From: Gimesia chilikensis
GTDB taxonomy: Bacteria > Planctomycetota > Planctomycetia > Planctomycetales > Planctomycetaceae
Length of the DNA stretch: 64,000 bases
Assembly: GCF_008329715.1 (NCBI RefSeq)
Contig: NZ_VTSR01000012.1
Location: 124,001-188,000, forward strand
Direction of reading: 5' to 3'
Of the stretch, positions 1-8,905 are shown one piece after another. The notes beneath the pieces were generated by a model. That model made no database searches. It was not told where the DNA came from and saw only the letters and a program-made list of their open reading frames with translations. The position numbers and the translations under genes were made by a program. Every line of letters begins with the position of its first letter. Within the stretch, counting starts at the first letter, position 1.

Positions 1-762
1 GAGGCCCAGCTCTCCTACGACATGGGGGACCGGAAACAGTTTCTGCAGTCGCTCCGGGCGATTCGCGCTGCGAGTCCTCAAGACGCCGCCAAACAGAGTG
101 CCATCGGAACCCTGTTTTTTCAGGCCGGCCAGACCCAGGAAGGCATCGCCTGCCTGAAGCGAGCCATCGCGTTGAAACCGCATGAAGAAAACTACTCATT
201 GAAACTGGCGGCTTTTCTGGAGCAGACCAGCCGCACCGATGAGGCTCATGAAGTTCTGTTACGGGCCCTGCATACGACACCGGGCAGCAAACGACTGCCC
301 ATCGCCCTGGGTCGCGTCTGTGAGGTCAATCAGCAGTGGTCCGAAGCCAGCGTGTATTATGCGATGGTGATCAATCATCTGCCCGAAAACCACGTCTGGC
401 GAAAACACCGCGCCCGCTGTCTGTATCACGCCGGCAAGTACCAGGAAGCTTTTGAACAGTTCTCCATTTGCCAGGAAGCAGACCGGGAACTGCTGTCGCT
501 TTCGGAAAAAATCGCCTTTGGCGACACAGCGCTGCGGCTGGGAGATCTGGAAAAGGCGCAACAACTGTTCGATGAAATTTCTGCCGCCCATCAGCACCAG
601 TTACTCCACGTAGAGGTATTGCGCGGGTTATGCGCAATCAACCGGGGCCAGACAACTGATGCGAAAGCCATCATCGCTACAGCCCGTAAAAAATGGCCCG
701 CTGATCCTACGCTGTTAGAGGTCGCGGCCCTGCTCCCTGCGCAACAGACGGCGGTAAGGTAA
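1..762 (+). CDS. TPR-repeat protein, C-terminal part (cut by window edge)
   Basis: The reading frame is open from the first base of the window, so the N-terminus lies upstream; the first ATG at 22 is probably internal. The visible ~254 residues are helical repeats of the tetratricopeptide type, for example an A..L.P repeat rhythm around 'ACLKRAIALKP' and 'EQFSICQEADR', with alternating small and large hydrophobic residues. TPR arrays act as protein-protein scaffolds; no catalytic domain is visible in this part. It ends 215 bp before the start chosen for the histidine kinase, so a shared transcript is possible but not shown. The partner and the cellular role cannot be read from the sequence. 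Confidence 0.75.
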   Translation, partial: EAQLSYDMGDRKQFLQSLRAIRAASPQDAAKQSAIGTLFFQAGQTQEGIACLKRAIALKPHEENYSLKLAAFLEQTSRTDEAHEVLLRALHTTPGSKRLPIALGRVCEVNQQWSEASVYYAMVINHLPENHVWRKHRARCLYHAGKYQEAFEQFSICQEADRELLSLSEKIAFGDTALRLGDLEKAQQLFDEISAAHQHQLLHVEVLRGLCAINRGQTTDAKAIIATARKKWPADPTLLEVAALLPAQQTAVR

Positions 763-977
763 TCACCTGAACTGCGTATTTTTGCGCAAGATTCATTTGC
801 CCAGCGCAAACTCGCTCCCGAAATTGGACAACCCCGATTTCGTAACCTAGATTTAGAGTGGTGATTTAAGATCACTTCTTAATTGGTGGAGTGCGCTCTG
901 TAGTACTCCAATCTGGATTCGAAACAGGGTATTTCATTTTCAGCAGTGTCGTTAATCTGCTGAGAAGGTGTTCGGCG

Positions 978-2444
978 ATGACAAGTTATGGCAAATACTG
1001 GGTTCTGGTGGTACTGCTGCTCTTCATGAGTTGTGTAGATAACCTCCTGGTAACCAGCCAGTTAGCTTCTCCCATGCTGGCGCTGGCCGCCTCGCTGGTG
1101 GCTTCACTCGTCGGTTGGGCCTGGCTGGTGAAATCCCTGCAGAAAGACCGCGATCAGATCAGTGCCTGTCTGCGGAATCCCGAATTACTGCGTCCGGAAC
1201 TGAAGCAGAAGAACTTCTTCGGAAAGCTGTTCGCGGAAGCGATTCAGAAGATTGAAGAATCCGATACCGAACTCGTATCGACCACACAGGTTAAGACGAT
1301 GTTAAAAGCCCGTCTGAATGCCCTCTCGAAGAAAGAGGCTCTGATGGAATCGGTACTGGATCACCTGGAGACCGGGGTACTTGTCTTCGACGCACAACAC
1401 ACGCTGGAGTTTTCGAATCAGGCCGCATCGAAGTTCGTGATACCCGAAGCGGACCGCACGCAGAACAACAGTGAATCCGGCCTCGCACTCAATAAGGCCC
1501 TCAGCAGCGATGTGGTGATTCCCGAAATCGCCAGCCTGCTCACTAAAACCATTGAACGCAAAAATGCCACGTTAAGCCGCCGCAGCGAGTTCCAGTTAAC
1601 GGGACTCGATTTCCAGTCTCATTTCCGCGCCATCGCAACAAACCTGTTCGATGAAAATCAGGCGCTGCTGGGAACCATAATCGTGGTGGAAAACATCGGC
1701 GAAGAAAATAATGAGAAGGAACGGCACGCCGAGTTTGTGTCGTCGGTCGCTCACGAGTTGAAAACACCGATGGCCGGGATCAAGGCTTATATCGAGATGC
1801 TGCTGGACGGTGACTGCGAAGAGGACGAAGCCGAAGAACTGTATGGCTTCATCAACGAACAGATTGACCGTCTGACTCGACTGGTCAACAGCATGCTGAA
1901 TCTGGCCCGCATTGAAAGTGGTGTCGTAGAAATCAAACGGCACGACTGCGAGCTGAATGACATTCTCAAATCCGCCGCAGATGTCATTTCGCCCAATGCC
2001 GGTGAAAAAGACATTACGTTTACCTCCGAACTGAGCGATCTCTATCTGCCCGTGCACGTCGATAGAGACATGCTGGGCCAGGCGATCATCAACCTGCTGT
2101 CAAATGCAGTTAAATACACGCCGCACGGACACGAAGTCCGCCTGCGGAGCAGAATGGAAGACAATACGGCAGTCATCGAAGTCCGGGATACCGGGATGGG
2201 AATTCCACAAAATTCGCTGCCTCACATTTTTGACCGGTTCTATCGGGTACCCGAAAACAACCGCTCTGCAGCCGGTACGGGACTGGGTCTGGCCCTGGTC
2301 CACTTCATTGTGACCAACGTCCATAATGGATCCATTTCGGTGCAGTCGGTCGTCAATAAAGGTACCTGTTTCACGGTCACCATTCCGCTGGGACATAAAG
2401 AACAGAAGAAGAAAAAACAACTGGCACCGCCGGTAACTATATAA
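978..2444 (+). CDS. Membrane-bound sensor histidine kinase (PAS-HisKA-HATPase)
   Basis: This is a PhoR/WalK-type sensor kinase of 488 residues. The ATG at 978 is preferred over an upstream in-frame GTG at 891 because GAGAAGG (962-968) sits at normal ribosome-binding distance. Two hydrophobic segments lie in residues ~8-52, followed by a PAS-like region (~115-235). The HisKA H-box has the phospho-acceptor His259 in AHELKTP. The ATPase domain shows the N-box LLSNAVKYTP, G1 DTGMGIP, F-box HIFDRFYR and G2 GTGLGLALV, so it should be catalytically competent. The next gene, a receiver-only protein, is 64 bp downstream and is the obvious candidate substrate. A lysine-rich tail closes the protein. The signal sensed is unknown. 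Confidence 0.93.
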   Translation: MTSYGKYWVLVVLLLFMSCVDNLLVTSQLASPMLALAASLVASLVGWAWLVKSLQKDRDQISACLRNPELLRPELKQKNFFGKLFAEAIQKIEESDTELVSTTQVKTMLKARLNALSKKEALMESVLDHLETGVLVFDAQHTLEFSNQAASKFVIPEADRTQNNSESGLALNKALSSDVVIPEIASLLTKTIERKNATLSRRSEFQLTGLDFQSHFRAIATNLFDENQALLGTIIVVENIGEENNEKERHAEFVSSVAHELKTPMAGIKAYIEMLLDGDCEEDEAEELYGFINEQIDRLTRLVNSMLNLARIESGVVEIKRHDCELNDILKSAADVISPNAGEKDITFTSELSDLYLPVHVDRDMLGQAIINLLSNAVKYTPHGHEVRLRSRMEDNTAVIEVRDTGMGIPQNSLPHIFDRFYRVPENNRSAAGTGLGLALVHFIVTNVHNGSISVQSVVNKGTCFTVTIPLGHKEQKKKKQLAPPVTI

Positions 2445-2508
2445 CAGAATGCGTTCGTGACCCGCCCTGGTGCGGTTCGACAGATGGAAAGAACCAAGGA
2501 ATACTGCA

Positions 2509-2898
2509 ATGAGTCATCTGGTTTATGTTTGTGACGACGATTCGCACATTGTGCGTGCCGTCAGTATGAAACTTAAAAAAGCGGGCCTGGAAGTCGTCAG
2601 CTTTCCGGATGGGTACGCCTGTTGGGAACAGGTTCAGGAGCGGGCTCCTGAGATGATTATCACCGATTTGCAGATGCCCCGCATGAATGGTCTGGAACTC
2701 TGCGAAAAAATTCGCGAATTTGAAGCAACCCGATCGATCCCGCTTACGTTACTGACAGGGAAAGGTTTCGAATTCGATCATGATGAATATATGCAGAATC
2801 TGAAAATCACCAATGTCATGGTGAAACCCTTCAGCCCCAAGAAATTGTTAACACAGGTCCAGGAGTGTCTGCAAACGGCACCGGACACGATTGGTTAG
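2509..2898 (+). CDS. CheY-like single-domain response regulator
   Basis: This 129-residue protein consists of one receiver domain with no output domain. Visible active-site elements are the acidic cluster CDDD near the N-terminus, the phospho-acceptor Asp53 in IITDLQMP, a T/S position in LLTGKG and the conserved Lys in VKPFSP. The start at 2509 is chosen because AAGGA (2496-2500) lies 8 bp upstream; a longer in-frame ATG at 2470 lacks a comparable site. It lies between the histidine kinase and the GGDEF protein, all on the same strand. It therefore probably relays phosphate from that kinase to a protein partner, for instance the diguanylate cyclase or the pilus motor. The partner is inferred from gene order only. 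Confidence 0.93.
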   Translation: MSHLVYVCDDDSHIVRAVSMKLKKAGLEVVSFPDGYACWEQVQERAPEMIITDLQMPRMNGLELCEKIREFEATRSIPLTLLTGKGFEFDHDEYMQNLKITNVMVKPFSPKKLLTQVQECLQTAPDTIG

Positions 2899-2931
2899 TC
2901 GCTCAAATTCAGTTTATTGAAACTTTATCTC

Positions 2932-4440
2932 ATGCGAAATTATTACACTGCCATCCAGTTCTGGTCTTACTCCCTGCTGGTAGTCTGCCTGTGTCCGCTG
3001 GCGGTCTTCCTGGGTGCCTACATGCACTGGCCCCTGGGGGTGGCTCCGCTGCTGCTGCTGGCACCTCCCACCGTTCTGGCGGCGGTTTCTTCACCACGGG
3101 TCTGTTACTGGACCATTACAGTGCTTTCCATCAGTTCCTGCTTCGCCGAAATTTTCTTTCGTCCGGACCTGGAAGAAGTCAGAAGTACCTACCCAGCGAG
3201 TATTATGTGCGCTAGCGTGCTTGTCGGACTGGTACTGCTGATCGATCTTTATATGGGCAAACTGCGTCACAAACTGTCTCAGATGCACGATCAGAATGAC
3301 GAACTGGTCCGCCAGTTGTACCAGACTCAGAAACAGGCCGCCGTCGATGCTTCGAAATCGGGAATTACACAAATCAATGAGAAACCGGTCAGCGAGCAGA
3401 AAGAGAATACGAGTGTCGAGAGTGGCGTGAATTATCCACTGCTCCTGCTGACGCTGCAGGACATCGGTCGTCGGATCTCTACCAATCAATCCAACGAATC
3501 TTTGATTCCGACCGTGATCAGCACGGCCAAAGCTTCGCTGCAATGTGAATCATGCCAGGTATATCTCTGGGATTCAAAATCACGGGCACTGAAAAATGCA
3601 CTGCCCGCGCGAGCCCGCGACCGACTGGACTACCGGCCTGCAGCCAATCATGGCGTAGCCGCCTGGGTGATCGAACATCGCCAGATTGTGATGCGGAACG
3701 ACGCCGATCAGGATTACCGCCTCAAGCGGATCATCGAAGACGACCCACAGATGCCAGATGCGATTGCACCGCTGACCGTGGGTTCGGAACTGATCGGGCT
3801 GTTGATCATCGACAAGATTGACGTGGATTCTCCCACCATTGGCCGCCTGATTTACATTCTTTCCAATATCTACGCGTTGGGCATCAAGAATTCACAGTTG
3901 TTCAAACGCATTGAAGAGATGGCCAGCCGCGATGGTCTGACCGGACTGTATAACCACGCGACCTTCCAGGAAAAACTGCATGAACTGGTGAAGGGCGCAG
4001 AAGCGCAGTCGACCAATCTCAGCATCATCATGAGCGACATCGATCACTTCAAATCCTTCAACGATACCTACGGGCACCAGGCCGGTGACTTCGTACTGAA
4101 AGAGGTCGCCCGCATCTGGAAAACCGTGATGCCCGATAATGCCGTACTGGCGCGCTACGGCGGTGAAGAATTCATTGGCGTCCTGCTGGATCACGAATAT
4201 TCTCAGGCACGTCAGATCGCGGAAGATTTACGTGAGACCCTGGAAAACTGCCCGATTCTCTTCGAAGGTCAGCAACTGCAAGTTACTGCCAGCTTTGGCG
4301 TTACAGAATTTCGTCACCCTGCGACAACCACGAAAGAACTGGTGCGGGTGGCTGATGAATATCTCTACAAGGCGAAGGAAGGCGGACGAAATCAGGTGGT
4401 CGGCCTGGATACGAACGCCACCAGGAAACCGGGTACATAA
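2932..4440 (+). CDS. GAF-GGDEF diguanylate cyclase with membrane segments
   Basis: This protein should make cyclic di-GMP from two GTP. About four hydrophobic segments in the first ~110 residues form a membrane anchor, followed by a short coiled-coil stretch. A GAF-like sensory domain (~175-320) precedes the C-terminal GGDEF domain. The catalytic loop is GGEEF (residues ~410-414) in ARYGGEEF, with the family start DGLTGLYNH upstream, so activity is expected. The residues before the loop do not contain the RxxD inhibitory site, so product inhibition of the usual kind is not predicted. The start is ambiguous: a TTG at 2917 and an ATG at 2932 are in frame and neither has a good ribosome-binding site. 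Its position before pilB, pilT and pilC fits c-di-GMP control of pili. Confidence 0.92.
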   Translation: MRNYYTAIQFWSYSLLVVCLCPLAVFLGAYMHWPLGVAPLLLLAPPTVLAAVSSPRVCYWTITVLSISSCFAEIFFRPDLEEVRSTYPASIMCASVLVGLVLLIDLYMGKLRHKLSQMHDQNDELVRQLYQTQKQAAVDASKSGITQINEKPVSEQKENTSVESGVNYPLLLLTLQDIGRRISTNQSNESLIPTVISTAKASLQCESCQVYLWDSKSRALKNALPARARDRLDYRPAANHGVAAWVIEHRQIVMRNDADQDYRLKRIIEDDPQMPDAIAPLTVGSELIGLLIIDKIDVDSPTIGRLIYILSNIYALGIKNSQLFKRIEEMASRDGLTGLYNHATFQEKLHELVKGAEAQSTNLSIIMSDIDHFKSFNDTYGHQAGDFVLKEVARIWKTVMPDNAVLARYGGEEFIGVLLDHEYSQARQIAEDLRETLENCPILFEGQQLQVTASFGVTEFRHPATTTKELVRVADEYLYKAKEGGRNQVVGLDTNATRKPGT

Positions 4441-4451
4441 GCGAGTCAGAC

Positions 4452-4787
4452 ATGCAGATCACAACGGAAGTTTTTGGCAATGTTCTGGTGGCCCATACAC
4501 CGGATGAACTGACGGATGACACATCCGGTGATTTCGTCCATGCGCTGTCAGAGGCGATAAACGAACTGCATTACCAGGTTGTCCTGCAGATGGATCGCAG
4601 CGATCTGCTGGACAGTGCCGGCCTGACGGCCTTACTCGATCTGCAGGATCTGACCCGGGAACACGGGGGGAACCTCAAGATCAGCGGCCTGGAAGAACCT
4701 GGCAAGAAAATTCTGGAAATGACGCGACTCGACCAGCGGATCGATATTTTCGATTCGGTGATCGAAGCGGTTTCCAGCTTTCAATAA
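4452..4787 (+). CDS. STAS-domain anti-sigma-factor antagonist-like protein
   Basis: This single STAS domain of 111 residues resembles SpoIIAA and RsbV. The hallmark motif is LLDSAGLTALLDL, where Ser55 is the expected site of phosphorylation by a partner kinase. It starts 11 bp after the stop of the diguanylate cyclase and ends 17 bp before pilB, so co-transcription is likely. In this family the unphosphorylated protein binds a switch-protein kinase or anti-sigma factor. No RsbW-type kinase is encoded in the neighbourhood, so the partner must lie elsewhere or be the upstream histidine kinase ATPase; that is inference. In this operon it may act as a local regulator of the pilus motor genes rather than of a sigma factor. 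Confidence 0.88.
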   Translation: MQITTEVFGNVLVAHTPDELTDDTSGDFVHALSEAINELHYQVVLQMDRSDLLDSAGLTALLDLQDLTREHGGNLKISGLEEPGKKILEMTRLDQRIDIFDSVIEAVSSFQ

Positions 4788-4804
4788 AGATTTAAGAACC
4801 AGTC

Positions 4805-6556
4805 ATGAATACCAATTCCCTCTTACAACCGAAAATGCGGCTCGGTGATCTGCTCATCTTTAAAGAGTACATCACTGCAGAACAGCTGGATTCCGCGCTG
4901 GAGGAACAGTCTCAGGGAGATGGCAGCCAGCTGCTGGGTGAGCTGCTGGTCAACAACGAATATTGCACCGAAGAGCAGGTGCTGGAATGCCTGGCCCTGG
5001 AATACCGCATTCCCTACGTGCAGCTCGACAGCCGCATGTTCGACTCGAAAATCTTCGATGTGCTGCCACGTGAATTTGTGGAAAAACATACGGTGCTGCC
5101 CCTGTTCAAAGTCCGCAACGTGTTGACCGTTGCGGTCGCGGAACCGACGAACGTCTTCCTGGTCGACCAGCTCCGCGACCTGACCAAGTCAGAAATCCAG
5201 ATTGTCGCCGCCAGCGCCCGCGAAATCCGCCGGATGGTGCAGACTTATATGCCGAACACGAACGTGTTCGTGATCGACGACATCATCGATGATGCGAACG
5301 GCACCAATGTCGAACTGATCGAAGAATCAATCGACGACATCGGCTTCGACGTCGAGTTTGCCGGCCAGAGCCCGATCATCAAACTGGTCAATTACATTAT
5401 CTACAATGCGGTCCGCGAAGGGGCCAGCGATATTCACATCGAACCCAACGAACAGCAGTTGCGGGTGCGCTATCGCGTGGATGGAGTGCTGCACCAGGCA
5501 CTCGAACCGCCCGTGCATCTGGCGCCCGCGGTTTCTTCGCGTATCAAGATTATGGCGAGCCTCGACATCAGCGAGCGTCGTCTGCCACAGGATGGTCGAA
5601 TTCACGTCCTGATGGAAGGGCGTCCCATCGATCTGCGTGTGAGTACGCTTCCCATGCCGACCGGTGAAAAGGTCGTGATTCGTATTCTGGATAACCGCAG
5701 CGTCAATATTTCACTCGAACAGCTGGGCTTCAGTTCCGAAGTTCTGGAAAACTTCACCGAACAGCTGGAAAAACCGAACGGCATCATTCTGGTGACCGGG
5801 CCTACCGGTAGTGGTAAGAGTACCACCCTGTATGCGGCTCTGAATGCCGTCAGCTCGATTGAGAAGAATGTCTGTACGGTCGAAGACCCGATCGAATATC
5901 AGCTGCCGATTATCAATCAGTTCCAGGTGAATGAAAAAATCGGCCTCTCATTCGCCACGATCCTGCGAAGTCTGCTGCGACAGGACCCGGATGTGGTAAT
6001 GGTGGGCGAAATCCGCGACCAGGAAACCGGCAAGATCGCCATCCAGGCAGCCCTGACCGGTCACCTCGTCTTCAGTACGCTGCACACCAACGATGCGATT
6101 TCCGCGATTACGCGACTGATCAATATGGGTGTCGACGACTACCTGATTGCGGCAGCTGTCAACATGGCACTGGCACAGCGACTCTGTCGTAAATTGTGTC
6201 CGAAATGCAAAACACCGTATGAATTGCCCAAGGCGATGCAACTGGCGGTGGAACGGGTCGGCCTGGAAGCGAACGAATTTTATAAAAACAAAGGCTGCAA
6301 ACGGTGCCGCAATACCGGATTCTCCGGGCGTATCGGCGTGCATGAGATTCTGACCGTTGATGATCATCTGCGGGAAATCATCTCATCCAATCCTACGGTG
6401 GCAGCAGTCAAAGAATATGCACAGAACAATGGCATGATCCCCCTGCGGTACGACGCTCTGCGTAAAGCCCAGGAAGGACTGACGACAGTGGAAGAAGCCA
6501 TCAAAGTCAGTGATGACGGCTGGATTCCCCGAAAACCCGCGCTGATCCGTTCTTAA
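4805..6556 (+). CDS. pilB: Type IV pilus assembly / type II secretion ATPase PilB/GspE
   Basis: This hexameric cytoplasmic ATPase of 583 residues powers pilin polymerisation. It has an N-terminal T2SSE_N/MshEN-type region (~1-150), then the AAA motor. The Walker A motif is [10 protein letters not shown] (from residue 332), the Asp box reads EDPIEYQ, the Walker B motif is [12 protein letters not shown], and the His box includes [14 protein letters not shown] zinc-binding tetracysteine is present near the C-terminus (CRKLCPKC and CKRCRNTGF), as in true PilB/GspE and unlike PilT. It is followed by pilT (42-bp gap) and pilC in the usual order. The presence of pilT favours a retractable type IV pilus over a pure secretion system; the pilins themselves are not adjacent. 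Confidence 0.96.
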   Translation: MNTNSLLQPKMRLGDLLIFKEYITAEQLDSALEEQSQGDGSQLLGELLVNNEYCTEEQVLECLALEYRIPYVQLDSRMFDSKIFDVLPREFVEKHTVLPLFKVRNVLTVAVAEPTNVFLVDQLRDLTKSEIQIVAASAREIRRMVQTYMPNTNVFVIDDIIDDANGTNVELIEESIDDIGFDVEFAGQSPIIKLVNYIIYNAVREGASDIHIEPNEQQLRVRYRVDGVLHQALEPPVHLAPAVSSRIKIMASLDISERRLPQDGRIHVLMEGRPIDLRVSTLPMPTGEKVVIRILDNRSVNISLEQLGFSSEVLENFTEQLEKPNGIILVTGPTGSGKSTTLYAALNAVSSIEKNVCTVEDPIEYQLPIINQFQVNEKIGLSFATILRSLLRQDPDVVMVGEIRDQETGKIAIQAALTGHLVFSTLHTNDAISAITRLINMGVDDYLIAAAVNMALAQRLCRKLCPKCKTPYELPKAMQLAVERVGLEANEFYKNKGCKRCRNTGFSGRIGVHEILTVDDHLREIISSNPTVAAVKEYAQNNGMIPLRYDALRKAQEGLTTVEEAIKVSDDGWIPRKPALIRS

Positions 6557-6598
6557 TCATGACGGCATCACGCTGAAAATAAAGAGAGTAACCCCCCG

Positions 6599-7672
6599 AT
6601 GGAAATGAACGATCTGTTACACGCGGCTGTGGACAGTGATGCTTCGGATATCCTGCTGGTGACCGACGCACCGCCCATGTTTCGTATCGACGGTCAGCTG
6701 CGCACCACCGCCCTGGAACCGCTGGATCCCGAAACGATTCGCGATCTGTGCGACCAAGTGATGAAGGTGCAACAGAAAGAAATTCTGGAGAAGCAGAAGG
6801 ACGTCGACTTCGCGATCACAGTTCCACGACTGGGGCGATTTCGTTTCAATATCCATGTGCAGCGCGGTTCCCTGGCGGCTGCCATCCGTCGATTCTCCAA
6901 CGAAGTTTGTACGCTGAGCAGCCTGGAGCTGCCCCCTGTCGTGGAAGAACTGACGCGGCTCAAAACCGGGCTGATCCTGGTGACCGGACAGACCGGTTCC
7001 GGTAAGTCCACCACGCTGGCTGCTATGGTCGAAGCCATTAATCAGCGGGATTCAAAACATATCATTACCCTGGAAGATCCGATCGAATATCAGTTCCAGC
7101 ATGGAAAATCATTGATCGAACAGCGGGAGATCGGCGAAGACTGTCCCGGGTTCACCTCGGGACTGAAACATGTTCTGCGGCAGGATCCGGATGTGATTCT
7201 GATCGGGGAATTGCGGGATCTGGATACCATTCGTGTCGCTCTGCAGGCTGCGGAGACCGGTCACCTGGTACTCGCTTCACTGCACGTTTCCAGCGCAGCG
7301 GGAGTCGTCGATCGACTGGTCGAAGTCTTTCCACCGGAAGAACAGTCCCAGGTCCGCAGCCATCTGGCGGAATCGTTAAGGGCTGTCATTACCCAACGCT
7401 TATTACCCGCGGCAATGTCCAACGGTCGTGTGGCTGCTGTGGAAATCATGCTTACCAACAGAGCGATTCAAACCAGTATTCGCGAATCGACGACCCATCT
7501 GATTCCGGGCATTATTTCGACGAACCGTCGCGTAGGTATGCAGACGATGGAACAGGCACTCAAAGAACTGCTGTTAAACGGTAAAGTCGATGCGGAAACC
7601 GTGGACGAACATCTGCAGGAATTGAAGGGCGAAGCATCGGGCAAAGAACATTCTCATGGATTACTGGTTTAA
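6599..7672 (+). CDS. pilT: Type IV pilus retraction ATPase PilT
   Basis: PilT drives pilus depolymerisation and so twitching motility, adhesion or DNA uptake. The 357-residue protein has the short N-terminal PAS-like region and the motor with Walker A GQTGSGKST (residues 130-138), the Asp box EDPIEYQFQ, Walker B DPDVILIGELRD and the His box TGHLVLASLHVSSA. The tetracysteine of PilB is absent, as expected. AGAGAG at 6582-6587 precedes the ATG at 6599; a second in-frame ATG at 6605 is possible. It is placed between pilB and pilC on the same strand. The canonical PilT C-terminal motif AIRNLIRE reads here as AIQTSIRE, a recognisable variant. Confidence 0.95.
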   Translation: MEMNDLLHAAVDSDASDILLVTDAPPMFRIDGQLRTTALEPLDPETIRDLCDQVMKVQQKEILEKQKDVDFAITVPRLGRFRFNIHVQRGSLAAAIRRFSNEVCTLSSLELPPVVEELTRLKTGLILVTGQTGSGKSTTLAAMVEAINQRDSKHIITLEDPIEYQFQHGKSLIEQREIGEDCPGFTSGLKHVLRQDPDVILIGELRDLDTIRVALQAAETGHLVLASLHVSSAAGVVDRLVEVFPPEEQSQVRSHLAESLRAVITQRLLPAAMSNGRVAAVEIMLTNRAIQTSIRESTTHLIPGIISTNRRVGMQTMEQALKELLLNGKVDAETVDEHLQELKGEASGKEHSHGLLV

Positions 7673-7699
7673 CGGGATCGATGAGGGACAGGCAGAACC

Positions 7700-8905
7700 A
7701 TGCAATTCACATATATCGCACGCAACACGACAGGACAGAATCAGTCCGGTGAACTGGTCGCAGAAACCAGGGAAGAAGCGGTTGCCAAGCTGCGCCAGGA
7801 AGGTCTGTATCTGCTCTCCCTGGAAGAAGCGGATGAAAAGTCATCCAAGGGGCTGGCAGCGACCCGTAAAAAACGGGTCTCGCGTAAGGACGTGATCTAT
7901 TTCACCAACCAGATGGCGATTATGGTCGACGCGGGTGTGCCCGTGGCGACTGCCCTGGAAGGGATTGCTAAGCAGATTGAAAACGAAACACTCGCCGAGA
8001 TTCTGTCCTGCATTCAGAAAGACGTTGAAGCAGGTAGCGACCTCTCCAGCGCGCTGAGTGAATTTCCACGGCTGTTCGATAAAACCTATGTGAACCTCAT
8101 TAAAGCCAGCGAGGCCAGCGGTACGATGCCACAGATGCTGAACCGGATTGCACAGCAGGCTGAAGAAGAACAGGAAACCATTCAGCAGGTGAAGGGGGCT
8201 TTGATCTACCCGGCTGTGATGCTGGTGATGTGTATCGGCATCTGTATTTTCCTGCTGACATACGTCTTCCCCAAGCTGATGCCCATGTTCGCTGCCCGTG
8301 GTGCCGCAGTCCCGACACCAACGAAAATGATGATTTTCGTCTCGACGGCCATCACCTCTTACTGGTATCTGCTGCTGCTGTTTGTAGCGGCTGTGATCGG
8401 CTTTTTCTTCTATATGCGGAATCAGGCCTGGGGCAAAGCAACGTTCGACTGGTGTCTGATTCGGATGCCGGTCTTCGGATCGATGCTGAAAAAACTGGCG
8501 ATCAGCCGCAGCATCCGTACGCTGGCGACTACGGTCAACGCGGGGGTTCCCATGCTGGAAGCCATCGAACTGAGCGCTGGTGTTTCCGACAATGTTTATT
8601 TCAAACAGAGCTGGATGGAAATCAGCGAGCAGGTTACGACCGGAAAACAGATTCACGAGGCACTGGAAGGCAAAGCATTATTTCCCCCCACGATGCAGCA
8701 GATGATCGCTTCCGGCGAATCGACGGGCCGACTGGGAATGGTGCTCAATAAGTTGAGCGACTACTTTGATCGGGATGTCAAAATCGCGATCAAGTCCGCC
8801 ACGACCCTGGTGGAACCGTTGATGGTGGTCTGCATGGGTTCGATCATCGGTTTTATCGCACTCTCGATGCTGTTGCCGATCTTCACGCTGAGTACCAGCC
8901 ACTAA
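7700..8905 (+). CDS. pilC: Type IV pilus inner-membrane platform protein PilC/GspF
   Basis: This 401-residue polytopic inner-membrane protein anchors the pilus motor. Two T2SSF domains are visible, each with the family pattern: FTNQMAIMVDAGVPVATALE (~65-85) and the second beginning LAISRSIRTLATTVNAGVP. Hydrophobic segments lie around 175-200 (YPAVMLVMCIGICIFLLTYV), 215-237 and at the C-terminus (GSIIGFIALSMLLPIF). The N-terminal FTYIARNTTGQ is typical of PilC. It ends the pilus run and its stop codon overlaps the stop of the convergent AI-2E transporter gene by 4 bp, so transcription from the two sides meets here without room for a terminator. Confidence 0.95.
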   Translation: MQFTYIARNTTGQNQSGELVAETREEAVAKLRQEGLYLLSLEEADEKSSKGLAATRKKRVSRKDVIYFTNQMAIMVDAGVPVATALEGIAKQIENETLAEILSCIQKDVEAGSDLSSALSEFPRLFDKTYVNLIKASEASGTMPQMLNRIAQQAEEEQETIQQVKGALIYPAVMLVMCIGICIFLLTYVFPKLMPMFAARGAAVPTPTKMMIFVSTAITSYWYLLLLFVAAVIGFFFYMRNQAWGKATFDWCLIRMPVFGSMLKKLAISRSIRTLATTVNAGVPMLEAIELSAGVSDNVYFKQSWMEISEQVTTGKQIHEALEGKALFPPTMQQMIASGESTGRLGMVLNKLSDYFDRDVKIAIKSATTLVEPLMVVCMGSIIGFIALSMLLPIFTLSTSH

